Source: Dictyophora rubrovolvata (lineage: Eukaryota > Basidiomycota > Agaricomycetes > Phallales > Phallaceae). Taken from it: a stretch of DNA of 64,000 nucleotides. A program made the translations under genes and the position numbers. The stretch is from contig CP114117.1 in assembly GCA_029959195.1 (NCBI GenBank), positions 1,736,001-1,800,000 on the forward strand. The letters are read 5' to 3'. Of this stretch, positions 45,056 to 56,396 are shown in pieces. Position 1 is the stretch's first letter. Each line of letters begins with the position of its first letter. The notes beneath the pieces were generated by a model. The model ran no database searches. It was not told where the DNA came from and saw only the letters and a list, made by a program, of their open reading frames with translations.

Positions 45056-46686
45056 ATGGAACATGAACCAGTCCCGGATTCCTCGGAAAATGTTGAAACA
45101 CCATGTGCAGTAATGAAGTTTTCTCACAACGGAAAGGAATATTCTGTTGTCCTCGAAAAGTGGGATAGGTAAGTCCTTCAAGCCCCCGCCGACGCTTGTC
45201 AGCTCCACTCAGAGGTTGACTCAAGAGTGTACGATTTAAAGGTGGCCTTGTTCAGACTAACGAGCGTTCCCCCAGAGCGTCAGAAGGTCCGTAATTTTTT
45301 CTCGGCTGGCAATAAATCAACTCAAACGTTTTTTTAGATTCTGGGTTTAGTGAAAGGGAAATTGCCCCCGGATGATGTGTGCATGTGTGCATTTTATCGT
45401 CTTTATTGTTTCCTTTTTTGTTAACTTTGTGCACAGACAAGATATGAAGTTGACGTCGGATAAGCGCTTCCAACTTAGTAAGAACAATTGCCAGCGAACT
45501 AGCATAAACTTACAACACATAATATATTTTAGTCGGAACCCCACAAAGCTCCGAGTTCAAGGATCCCCTCGGCAAGTAGCCTGTAATATGTTGAAAATGA
45601 TCCTTATAAATTCCCGCAACCAGAACTGGAGGATCTGCCCGACGTTTTCAATGACCTTGATGTAGATTTTTCCGCCAATCCTTCCGCCGCGGAAAAATAT
45701 CTTTCTGATCAGCGGAATCATCGTAAGATTAAGGAAATTGCCAAGAATCTCACCATTAATTTTATAAATCCTCTCCGAGAGAGAAAGAAGCTTCTTGTTC
45801 TGGATTTGGATTATAGTAGGGAATTCTGTACTTTCAAAATGACGAATATTGTAACTGAAACTCATTCAGCCATACTGGATACCAAGTTGTTAAGATCAGG
45901 AGCATTACCTACTGAAGAATGCGCTAGACCCTTCCTACACGAGTTTTTAGAAGCCGTCTACCCTTACTACGACATTTGTATATGGTCCCAGACGAACTGG
46001 CAATGGCTTGAGATCAAACTAGTAGAATTGGGAATGGTTGGTTCGGATAAATCTTATCAAGTCCCTTTCTTCATTTTGTCAGAAAAATCGTTATTGACTT
46101 CTTCATAGATTTCATTTGGTATGTCATCCCATTTCTGCTTGCCTTGGATCATTGAGTCTTAGTGGTTTCTTAAGTTTTGGACAAGTCTGTAATGTTCCAG
46201 GTTTTCGGTGTCAAAGATAATAAAACGTATGCACATGCGGTTAAACCGTTAGGTATTATATGGGATCGCTTGCCGCAATTGTAAGTCGCGATAACATTTT
46301 TTTTTTTTCAAGAATTTTTGCTGAGATATCCGATGTTTCGCTTGACTCAACAGTAGTGCAAAGAATACGATTCATGTTGACGACCTCGTGAGCATAGTTC
46401 CTTCCTGATGAGTGGCGCTAATAACAGATTCTGCAGGGACGCAACTTCGCCTTGAATCCCAGCGAAGGGCTCAAGATTTCACCCTTCAAGGATGCTCACA
46501 CACAGCGAGCCATAGAAGACAAAGAACTGCACAAACTATCCCAGTATCTTACTTACCTCGCCGATTTTGAAGATTTCAGGTCAATTAATCATAAAGTTAG
46601 TGGAATACCATATTTTATCATGGCTGATGCATTACGGTAGTTACACTTAACAGGATTGGAAGATGTCACCGTTTCGCCGTCATTGA
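45056..46686 (+). CDS. UBLCP1: Ubiquitin-like domain CTD phosphatase, UBLCP1-like
   Basis: Nuclear proteasome phosphatase. An N-terminal ubiquitin-like domain (VMKFSHNGKEYSVVLEKWDR, VYDLKVALFRLTSVPPERQK, ILGLVKGKLP) precedes the HAD-type phosphatase. The catalytic DxDxT is LVLDLDYT, completed by splicing to LLDTKLLRSGALPTEE. Further blocks: CARPFLHEFLEAVYPYYDIC, IWSQTNWQWLEIKL, NTIHVDDLGRNFALNPSEGL. The C-terminus ends DWKMSPFRRH after a last intron. The family member in animals dephosphorylates the 26S proteasome. At least six introns. Confidence 0.93.
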
Positions 46687-47193
46687 TACGCAAATTTGTA
46701 GCGCCAGAGTCGCCACAATACAGGGAATAGGAAAGCCATAATTTAATCAAGGTTCTATCGCTTTGCCACATATGAGTGAGAATACGATTATGGGATTGCG
46801 GGACACTTTTTGCTTTATTAGCTTGACAACGGCCGAAATAAATACAACATCTAGTTAAGGCTTCGTGTACAAAGTATATACCCTTATCAGACAAAAAGCT
46901 CGTGATATAGTATAATAAGGCTGCATCCTGAATTTGTCTAGTTTAAAATTGCCTGACCAGCGCGAGGTGATGTTTATTCTTCGCTGTACGCCGTTAAGTA
47001 AAATCTCTGTTTGGTTTTGTCCGCCTTCCCAATCGGAAATATGCCAAACTGTCCGATCATTCTTAATATTCAAAATGACTAGAAGTCCATAGCAGTCAGT
47101 TGAGTTAAACAGGTGCACTATCGGAATCTTCCTGACGGTAATTTTGATCCCCGGCCGCCACTGTTTTCCACTCTCACTTGCTTACTTTTAACC
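46687..47193. other. Gene-free interval
   Basis: A 507-bp interval. Two overlapping minus-strand open frames cross it but contain no recognisable content or splice support. Confidence 0.5.
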
Positions 47194-48111
47194 ATGTCTT
47201 CACTGGATGATGAGATTGAATCTATTTTATACATCGCGCGGGAAATATCAGGCAAGCAGACTTATCTTTTCTAAAGTCGCTTGAACTTACTGTGCATTAT
47301 ATGATGATAATCCAGTTTTCAAAGTACCCGCATTAAGTTCGAATGAGGGTTATAGAGCGACCGAATGGGGTGATCTGGCTCAACCACTGTGGAAAGGCCG
47401 ATTAAGGATTGTTGAAACATCTAAAGGAGTGGTTATCCGTTTGGAGGATAATCAAACTGGTTCGCAAACGAATTCTTAATTGCTCTAACAAGATAGTGAC
47501 ACGATGATTATTAGGAGAAGGTTAACTGCGTTCTGATTCAAGAATCTACCTTATCATTGTCGGGGTTGCTGATTGTCTATTAGCTTTTGCTCTAGCACCA
47601 TATGACCCGACAAAGCCTTCGGTTGATGCTGTTCTCGACTCATCCCGTTATTTTGTTCTTCGTGTGGAAGATAACGACTCTCGAAAGAAAGCTTATATTG
47701 GTATAGGTTTCGCGGAACGATCAGAAAGCTTTGATTTCAGTTGAGTGAGAGGCCATAATCTGTCGGATCATACCAGTTAACCTTGTGTCAGATGTGGCTT
47801 TGCAGGATTACACAAAGCAAGTTGTCTTTCTCATTCTTCTCGTTCGGGTTGTTCTATAACTCTGTCTATCATGGTGCAGGCGTTACAAAGCCAGTTTAAA
47901 CCCACCCTCACCTACAAGTGATTCTTCTCATGTCGCCGCTGGGCCCAAGAAGGATTATACCCTAAAAGAAGGGCAAACCTTTTCTATTAATCTAGGTAGC
48001 AAGAAAATCACTCCGAGAATGACCGGCTCAGTCTCCCAATCTTCGAGTAGTAATGACCCTGGCATTATACCTCTGTTACCACCTCCTCCTTCTAGCTCAC
48101 GCAATAAGTAA
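47194..48111 (+). CDS. NECAP-type adaptin-ear-binding coat-associated protein
   Basis: Clathrin-mediated endocytosis factor with an N-terminal PHear domain. [20 protein letters not shown] is followed by [93 protein letters not shown] and [10 protein letters not shown]. These match the NECAP domain across its whole length. The tail is Ser/Pro-rich, ending [12 protein letters not shown]. The family's usual C-terminal WxxF motif was not evident. Confidence 0.9.
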
Positions 48112-48270
48112 TCTGTTCAAGTTTTGTTGTTCTTGATCATGTTTGTTATTATGTTTTGGAATAAATGTATATTGGTTACCCTATCATATACCGTCAATGA
48201 CTCGGAGCATTCTCGACTTTCGTGTGACACTGGCGGCGCTAGCTATTACCCTCTCATTCCGCCTCCTACA

Positions 48271-50291
48271 ATGCTTTCACGCATTTCAAGAAATGCGGCT
48301 CTTAAATCCCAAAGAGCATGTTCAGTTTCTACTTGCGAAACTCGCAGGAAGTTTGTACAGCCTTCTAGCCTAAATAAAGCTAGTGTTATCGACCCGCCAC
48401 CTGCTGCTCTCCAAGACCATGAGTCACTCTTTCGCCCAAAATCAGGTAGGAAACTTGATTTCCTATTAACGTTGAGATGCAAATTTCTTCTGTCAGATAT
48501 GCTTGGCTTCACTTTAGGAAAAAGGGAGTCAACAGAAAAGGCACGGCCTATTTATCTTGACTTCCAGGTTTGTCGAACAAAACCCAACTTAAAATGTTTC
48601 ACTCAATATTCTCATAATTTCGTAGGCTACCACGCCTATGGATCCTCGTGTTTTAGACAGGATGCTACCGTATATGACAGATCAATATGGCAACCCCCAC
48701 AGCCGTACTCATGCATATGGCTGGGAAGCCGAGAAGGCTGTCGACGAAGCACGACAGGTAGCTGAAAGAAATACTGAACAACTTGACACTAAATAAGCAT
48801 TATTAGCATGTTGCTAATCTGATTGGCGCAGACGGAAAAGATATCATTATTACCTCTGGAGCCACAGAAAGTAACAACATGATAATTAAGGGCGTTGCCC
48901 GTTTCCATCGCGAACACAAAAAGCACATCATAACGACCCAAACCGTATGTTCTCGCCTGTTTGTTTTCCATATTCAGTTTTCTTAGTTCGCTCTTCAGGA
49001 ACACAAATGCGTCCTAGATTCCTGCCGAAAATTAGGCGAAGAAGGCTTTGAAATGACTTACCTTCCCGTTCAGTCAAATGGCGTTCTTGACCTAAATGTC
49101 CTTGAAAGTGCCATTCGTCCCGATACATCCTTGGTATCAGTTATGGCTGTGAACAACGAAACTGGCGTTATCCAGCCTCTAAAAGAGATCGGGGCTATTG
49201 TACGGAAACATCGCGGTGTCTATTTTCATACGGATGCTGCACAGGCAGTCGGAAAAATCCCGTTAAATGTTGATGAGATGAATATTGACTTGTTGAGTCT
49301 CTCGGGACATAAATTATATGGCCCAAAGGGGATTGGAGCGGCTTATATCAGACGTCGGCCGCGGGTGCGATTAGAACCAATTCTAAGCGGGGGTGGTCAA
49401 GAACGTGGTCTTCGCAGCGGTACTGTCCCTAGTAATCTGGTGGTCGGACTAGGTGAAGCTGCCAGGCTCGCTAAATTGGAAATGAAGGTTTGTATGTTTC
49501 TTGGTTTGTCTCATGATTAAATGCTGCGAGCGGACCGAAGAGTTCGAAGGGAGTGGAATGTGTCTATTTCCCTGATTGGATATGCAATCAGGTGCTACGA
49601 TTTCACAAAGACCCACGTGCAGGGGTGATGAATTTTGTGGTTTTCCTTAAAGTGTTTGTATTTATTTTATTTCCGCTCACATGTTTGGTTTTTAGGCAGA
49701 TCATGCCAGAATCAAACAACTGGCTGAACGTCTTCTCAAGGGTATTCATGGGAACGTAGAGCGTGTCATCCGCAACGGCGATGTAAACGGTTATCCTGGT
49801 TGTATCAATCTCAGCTTCGCATACGTCGAAGTAAGTATGCGATATCTTCTCTTGTATCAAAGTTTTATTTACCTTGTGTTTTGTAGGGTGAAAGCTTATT
49901 AATGGCTTTGAAAGATGTCGCCTTGTCTTCAGGAAGTGCTTGTACATCCGCTTCATTAGAACCTTCTTACGTTCTCCGTGCACTAGGTAATTCTAATTTT
50001 GTTCATCATGAGTTCACCCGTTTATTTTTACGGTGACAACAAAAAGGCGCTGCCGAGGATTTAGCTCATTCGTCCCTGCGATTTGGAATTGGTCGATTTA
50101 CTACTGAAGCCGAGATAGATTATGTTGTGAAGAAAATCACTCAAACCGTTCAAAAATTGAGAGATATGAGGTAAGTATTCACTCTTCGGCAGGAAACGTG
50201 GATGTTAGGTTTAAATGCTTTACATAGTCCCCTCTGGGAGATGGTGCAAGAAGGTATTGATATCAACACAATCAATTGGACTCAGCATTGA
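48271..50291 (+). CDS. NFS1: Cysteine desulfurase, mitochondrial
   Basis: PLP enzyme that supplies sulfur for iron-sulfur clusters and tRNA thiolation. The presequence [20 protein letters not shown] precedes [82 protein letters not shown] and [13 protein letters not shown], which holds the PLP lysine. The catalytic loop is [13 protein letters not shown], followed by [20 protein letters not shown]. The C-terminus ends ..[21 protein letters not shown]. All functional residues are visible, with about eight introns. Confidence 0.95.
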
Positions 50292-50499
50292 AATGATATG
50301 GTTCAACTCATGTATTTTTTCTTTTTTCCTACCTCTATGAAGATGTACCCTTCCTTCGATACAAATATATTAGTTTTCGTCGCTTTGAATTCCCACTCAT
50401 AATATGGAACGTGATAAAGGGGTACACGGGGTCTCTTGGCAGGTTAGATTTTGTGAATAATTCAACTTCCGACTCCGCAACTTTCTTTCTCGTACCACC

Positions 50500-52074
50500 A
50501 TGACGCGCCGTCTTTACCTTGGAAGTACGTGAACTACCTTTTTCGAATTAAAAAGACTTCCGCTAAGAAGTGAAAAGGACTTCCTCATGACACTCGCACC
50601 GAGGATGTCATGAAATTTTTTGAAGGATATGGTCGAATTGTTGATTGTCGTGTTATGACAGGTGCGTTCTCAGAGGGCAAAGCTCTTGTATATATTTATA
50701 TACTCTTCCTGAACATATTGAGCAAATATTATTTTTTATTATTATTTTTAGGTTTTGGCTTTGTTGAATTCGAGAACAGCCGAGTATACTTTCTTTCTTT
50801 TGGATAATCGTTCGTTCGGTTATTGGATTGACGTTTATTGTTCAGGACGCGGAAGAAGTCGTGGGCAATTTTAATGGCAAAAATTTCCTCGGTAGCACTA
50901 TTGTCGTGGAGTATGCCAAAGAGGGCCGCTCAAGACCTAGGGAGCCATATGAAGAACGCGGGTACGTCGGTTTTTTTCTTTCTTTCTTTCGGTCACGCAA
51001 CCCATTCAATATCGATGAATATATAATGCAGATATCCTCCTCCACGGTCTAGAAGACCGCAAGGAATTCGCCTGATAGTATCTGGAATTTCGCGTGACAC
51101 CAGTTGGCAGGTATGCTCTTCTCGACCCTAAATCCCTTGAATCCTTCTTTTTGGGTGAGGACGATGTGGCGTCTTTTCACTATGTTTGCTGGGACGTTCC
51201 TAATTGAACGGAGCGAGTGGTCCTTTGGCCCCTAGTTGGATATAACTTGGCATGGTCGGATGCTTCGGGAAACCCAGGCAATGATGTGTTCCTTTTATCT
51301 CTTCCTTGTCGCGCCTTGGCCCTGGCTATTGGTTGGATCCTAATTGTACTTGAACCCGCTCTCAGGACCTTAAGGATTTTGGACGAGAAGCCGGAAGTGT
51401 TTCGTTTGCGGATATCGACCGGGATACTCCAGGTCAAGGGTGAGTCCTTTTGGGGGCATGTTTCTCCTTTTTTTTTCTTCTGAACTTGTGGTTCACTTAA
51501 ACTAGGATTTTGGAATATCTTGCTCGGGATGATGCCGATAGCGCTGTTAAGCTTCTAGACGGCAAGGACTTGCGAGGTCACCCTGTCCGTGTGTCGTTGG
51601 CGGATGAAAATTCTGTACGTATGAAGAGACTTCGATTGCGAGATGACTTTATGATTGATTGGGTATTAGCGAGGTGGTGATTACAGGCGAGAAGATCGTT
51701 ACAACAGAGATGATCGATACGATCGGGAACGTAGAGACGACCGGCACGACAGGGATCGATATCGGGATGCACCCCGTCGGGAGCGTTCTAGGTCACCGTA
51801 TCGTAGAGAGGGAGGAGGGAAATATGAAGAGAAACGTTATGACGATGACAGGCGTTTTGATGACAGACGTCGTTCCCCTCCCTTCAGACGTGAGGATGAT
51901 CGACGGGATGAAGGGCGACGTGAGGGTCGTAGAGAAGACCGAGATGATCGTCGAAATGGGGACGGTAATTGGCACCGTGGCGGAAATGACCGGTAAGTTG
52001 CCATGATTTTATCTAGTCTTATTTTGAACAGATTTTTATTTAAGCACTGGTCAAAATTCGACAGCTACGACTGA
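50500..52074 (+). CDS. SR splicing factor, SRSF1 type (RRM plus pseudo-RRM)
   Basis: First RRM: MTRRLYLGRLPHDTRTEDVM, KFFEGYGRIVDCRVMT, FGFVEFENSRDAEEVV. The second is a pseudo-RRM with the signature SWQDLKD (TSWQ|DLKDFGREAG), which defines the SRSF1/SF2 class. A C-terminal tail rich in RD, RE and RS dipeptides (DRYDRERRDDRHDRDRYRD, RRERSRSPYRRE) follows. A 255-nt intron (51111-51365) interrupts SWQ|DLKD and is several times longer than the others. The end at 52074 assumes a final intron with GTAAGT donor giving ..NDRYD; without it the frame stops at 51996 after ..NDR. Confidence 0.88.
51111..51365 (+). other. Long intron of the SR-protein gene
   Basis: Donor GTATGC after ..TSWQ and acceptor CTCTCAG before DLKDFG. 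At 255 nt it is about four times the usual intron size in the window and splits the pseudo-RRM signature. Long introns at such sites in SR genes often serve autoregulation, but no cassette exon is proven here. Confidence 0.75.
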
Positions 52075-52383
52075 GCGGATAGATCTTGTAACGGCTAATG
52101 CTTCCGCCTGAGATCGAAAGAAAACAAAAACAACTACAAGTTGAAACGAGGTTTTAGGAACCTCGGATACTTTTGTTTCACTGTTTCTACTTTTCCCGTT
52201 TCCTCCTTCAACATATCTCCCCTTGTAACAAACTCTCATCCATGAGCAGTGCTGTGATGGCTGCTTATAAGAATGTCCGGATTCGTTTCCATCCTTGCCA
52301 GTATATTTTATGGTCACGGCAGAATAAAAAAAAAAGGTATCTTTGACTACCATTGACTAGGCTATATAGTAAGACGTATATTT

Positions 52384-52456
52384 TTCTTTCTTTCTTTCTC
52401 TCTCTCTCTCTCTCTCTGCGGACATTTATATATATGTATATGTATATATATATATA
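52384..52456. repeat. (TTTC)n, (TC)n and (TA)n microsatellites
   Basis: A pyrimidine run TTTC/TC is followed by TATATATGTATATG and TATATATATATA. Confidence 0.9.
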
Positions 52457-52727
52457 AATGATTTTTTTTTATCCTATGTTCGTCATCGTCCTTGGAAAAG
52501 CGGACTTGAGTGATCGATGATTACTAAACAGAAATGAGAAAGCTTGGAGCAGCTAAATACAGGTACGCATCTAAAGGATCAAGTCGATCAAGAGTGAGAT
52601 AATCTCTTCAGACCCCATGGCAAGTGGGTCACATGTGCACACACCACTGCAGGCATTTTCGAAAAGTAACACAGAGTGATCGATTGATGAGAAGACAAGT
52701 AAGTGTGAATGCCTCATGGAAATTGTT

Positions 52728-52769
52728 TTTTGGTTAGCAAGCAAGGCTTGTTGTAGTTGCTAGCCAAAA
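52728..52769. repeat. Imperfect inverted repeat (hairpin-forming)
   Basis: TTTTGGTTAGCAA (52728-52740) and TTGCTAGCCAAAA (52757-52769) are complementary over 13 positions with one G-U pair, around a 16-nt loop. Confidence 0.75.
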
Positions 52770-53971
52770 TCGACTATCGGCAGTCAAGACCATCCGCTAT
52801 GAGTCATGGTGCGAAACTTTAGGTAGCGGATCTTTTTGTGAAAAACACAAGAGAAATTTTTTTGGAAAAGCGGCCTAAAAAAGGCCGATTGTTTCGGGGA
52901 GAGTGGAAATCCTACTTAGTCCCAGTTGAGAGCGATGTTACTGAAGAAACTTTGAAAGAAAAGGGTGAGAGCTGACGTAAGATAAGAGTAATAAATGATA
53001 TTAATTCGGGAGAAGATCCGCGGAAGCAGCAAATGCAGACACGAAGCTATTACCAGCGCAAATTTAAATTACAAGAATATTGAAATTTCTTTCGCGGATG
53101 CGACTTGAAATAGATTTGGAATTGAAGAAAAAGTGCGCAGCGATTATGACAAGCGACCGAATTGCCAAAAGTTGAAAAATGCCATGGCTCACTATACCAA
53201 TGTAATTTACATCATTTTGGCTACTCGCTACTGTATTAATGTTTGACAATTTGGGATGATTCCACAGCCCTCAGCGTCTGGTGAGTCAGCGCAATGCGGG
53301 GTTTCGGCCCATAACAAAATTGGCATTGCTGTTCTCAGCTGCTGCCTCCCTTCCGGACGAGCACGGCACATCGCCATTGGCGCGAGTATTTCAGATTTCT
53401 GCAAGCTTGGGGCTATTAGTATTTCATTTTGATTCCCATTGTAGAATTATCGAGTATTGAATCATATTCATATTCGTTTCCTTGTGTGAATGACGCGCAC
53501 TAGTAATATGTGCTACTTGCCAGCCTGACGGGCGGCCATTCAAGTTTGACAGGTTTTGTACGTTCAGGTCAGGTCAGGGCCGTCATCGCAATCATGCAAT
53601 CATTTGGCTAGTGCGTGGGGTCCCATCGTCATCAATACTAGGGTTTATCTTTGCCAGTGGATGGAAAATCGTGGCACACTGCCTATACATACATATTATT
53701 ATATTTATTTTCCTGCCTTTTTTATTTTTCCCCCCACTGATATATGTAATTATATTATTATTATTATCCACCATTTATTTATTTTACTTCCCTTTCCCTT
53801 TTCCTTCAATCCGAGTCGCCGATTGAAGATTTCAGTTTACCTGCAAACTCATTTTTTTTTTCCTTTCCTACCTAAACTAAAAAATTATCGTCGTATGATC
53901 AACCTTGTGCAATGCTATAAGTATGTCGTGTGTCGTGTGTCGTATGTCGTATCTGTCTCCCCGTCTCTCTC

Positions 53972-54458
53972 ATGTCTTTTGTCAATCTACATCTCGGTCT
54001 CCTCCGCTCCCTGCTCTCACCTATCTTACCACCAGCTCTCCTGGTCAGTTCATCATCATCATCATCGTCCTCCTCCTCCTCCTCCTCATCATCATCCTCA
54101 ACCGCTACTGCTACTGCTTCTTCTTCTTCTTCTTCTTCTTCTTCTTCTTCTTCCAGTCCTTCGTCGTCATCCGCTTTTGCATACCACGATGCCTTCGATA
54201 TTCACCCAATTACCGGCTTCATGCCTAACAGTCCTCCACCAACTCGTCTTCCAAAACTCTTCGATCTCTGGGAAGAAGCTCTCTCATCCGCCCCGACCTG
54301 CTTGAGTCTCGGCGATGACAACACTCCAGAAGCAAACTCTAAACGCGAAAGTAGTCGATTATGGCGATTACGATTGGCAAACGTACAGTTCTATTCCCTT
54401 GCATAATTTGTTTTTTGATCTGCATCCCTTACCACGTATCTCCCAACCCAATTTTAAA

Positions 54459-54491
<33 letters not shown>

Positions 54492-55874
54492 TATATTTCA
54501 GGGTCCAGTCATATCCGTCAATTCCATCGTCGACAACGTACCAAACCTCCAACGTGCTCACCATGTATTAACCTTTCTTGTCCATTTCTATATGCACTCC
54601 ATCCAACCATCTGCTTCTTCGGATCCTTTGGTCGTTCCGGCATCTCTAGCCGTTCCGCTGGTGACCGTATCGGACAAATTAGGTATTGCGCCGATTCTGA
54701 CATTTGCTGACACAGTCCTATGGAATTGGTCCCTGAAAGACCCCTCAAAACCTCTCTCCCCAGAAAACATTCATCCTATAACTCTCTTTACTCAGTCTGA
54801 TGATGAACGCAGTTTCTACAACTGCTGTGCCAGCATAGAATTGCGCGGCGTGGAAGCTCTTCGTATCATTCTCGACTACGACAATATCTCCGCATCGTCA
54901 CTGTCACCGACCTCTTCGTCGTCTTCGCTATCATCGTCTTGTTCTTGTTCTTGTTCTTCTTTATCGTCGTCTTCGTTCGGCGACGATTCCACTCTCTATG
55001 GAGACCTTGCGGAAGAAGGAGGAGGAGGAGGAGGAGAAGGAGGAGGAGGAGCGCTTGATCATAGTCACGTCATACAACACATTTCGGAGGCCTTGGCTCG
55101 CTTAGCAGGTGTCGTTGATGAATTAACTGACATCCTCAAGTCTGTTCGCTCAACTTGTGATCCTCATGCCTTTTATTTTCGGATACGACCGTGGTTCCGA
55201 GGCAGCGATGCCAATGGACCAGATTCCCCCGGCTGGGTGTTTGAGGGCGTCGATTCCGCTCGTCAACTCGAGCTCAGCGGTCCTTCTGCCGGGCAATCTT
55301 CCACCATGTGAGTGTCTTTTTGCATTCATTAGGCATCAACTCCCTAAAAAAACAAAAACAAAAATAAATTAAATATCCGTTTTTATAAAGTCACGCACTT
55401 GATTTATTCCTGGACGTTGATCATCAACTGACCAAACATCGCCTTCCTGAACCATCTGAACAAAACCGACGTGCAAATCACAGCTTCATGACACGCATGA
55501 GGAAATACATGCCTGGCAAACATCAGGAATTCCTTCTTTACCTCGCATCGCATCAACGTCCGGTCCGAGAGCTCGCCAAAGAGATCCCCGAGCTCGAAAA
55601 GCCTTATGATTCTGTCGTCCTGGCTCTCAAACGTTTTCGCGACCAGCACATGCGTATCGCGTGCCTCTATGTCGTGTCCATGTCGCGATCAGCTGCTTCT
55701 ACTGCTGCTGCAGGTGGATGTCCTGTTAGTGCAATGATGGACCAAATGCAACGTGAATCAGCTATTTTGCCAAGACAACCAGTGCGCGGTACAGGAGGGA
55801 ACGAGTTATCATGTTTACTAAAAGCTTCGCGAGACGCCACAGTTCGCACTCTTCTCTCAGGAAATATTAATTAA
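53972..55874 (+). CDS. Indoleamine 2,3-dioxygenase family protein
   Basis: Haem dioxygenase that opens the indole ring of tryptophan, feeding kynurenine and NAD. Blocks: AFDIHPITGFMPNSPPPTRL, LPKLFDLWEEAL, LRLANGPVISVNSIVDNVPN, and SDPLVVPASLAVPLVTVSDK. C-terminal half: FYFRIRPWFRGSDANGPDSP, GWVFEGV, SGPSAGQSSTIHALDLFLDV, SFMTRMRKYMPGKHQEFLLY, and the proximal haem-His region FRDQHMRIACLYV. The N-terminus carries a long Ser run, and two more low-complexity inserts (Ser-rich about 54895-54975; Gly-rich about 55017-55050) lie in the middle. Start 53972 is the first ATG in frame; an earlier exon cannot be excluded. Confidence 0.87.
54046..54160. repeat. (TCA/TCC/TTC)n tract encoding poly-Ser
   Basis: Trinucleotide runs of TCA, TCC and TTC/TCT encode the long Ser stretch near the dioxygenase N-terminus. 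Confidence 0.9.
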
Positions 55875-56396
55875 TTTGTTTGTTTTTGCTGTTTTAAAAC
55901 ATTTTCATATTTTCTTTCTCCCTCCCCCTCCCCCCCCCCCCCTCCTTTATTTTTTTTTTTCTGTTCTGCTTTTTTTTTTCTTTTGGCGTGCAGGGACAAC
56001 AGTAATGTCATAATTCTCTCAGCAAGTCTAAATTATTCATCTCCGAGAGTTCTACGTAATATTCGCAGTACTTATAATAATAATAATAGTAATAATAATA
56101 TACAATCAAATTCTTTTGAGTTGTCGTATATATATATATCGCATTACATCACTAGCAACTAATTGAAAATGGTTAATTCAATGTTGACCACTCTTTCGTA
56201 TGATAGCATCATCATAATACACATACATACCAAAAGACAAGTCGCGGCCGGTGGTCACGGAATTCCGGACGCCCAAAGTAGATTAGTGCGCATGCAGAAA
56301 AGTAACTTAATAATAATTCCCCTCTTTTTGATATACACGCATGTGTGTGGTGGTTATTATTATTGAGATTATTATTACACAGTTTGTTCCTTTCCT
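55875..56396. other. Gene-free interval with homopolymer and AAT repeats
   Basis: Contains a C-run and T-runs (55919-55982), an (AAT/AGT)n tract at about 56070-56105 and a (TA)n tract near 56130. It is the shared 3' flank of two convergent genes. Confidence 0.6.

Larger units (their letters stand above)
52075..53971. other. 1.9-kb gene-free interval with microsatellites and hairpin
   Basis: No coding region is supported. It holds a (TTTC)n/(TC)n run with adjoining (TA)n at 52384-52456, an imperfect inverted repeat at 52728-52769 (13-bp arms, one G-U) and a 5-bp palindrome at 52871-52887. A GTC/GTGTC repeat tract precedes the dioxygenase start. Confidence 0.55.

Noticed and set aside
46855-47118. 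Minus-strand open frame upstream of NECAP
   Set aside because: No recognisable content and AT-rich; treated as non-coding.
51659-52006. 115-codon open frame in the SR-protein region
   Set aside because: It is an out-of-frame shadow of the RD/RE-rich tail; the real frame is fixed by the acceptor before RGGDYRRE.
54518-54770. Minus-strand frames under the dioxygenase
   Set aside because: Antisense shadows of conserved IDO exons.
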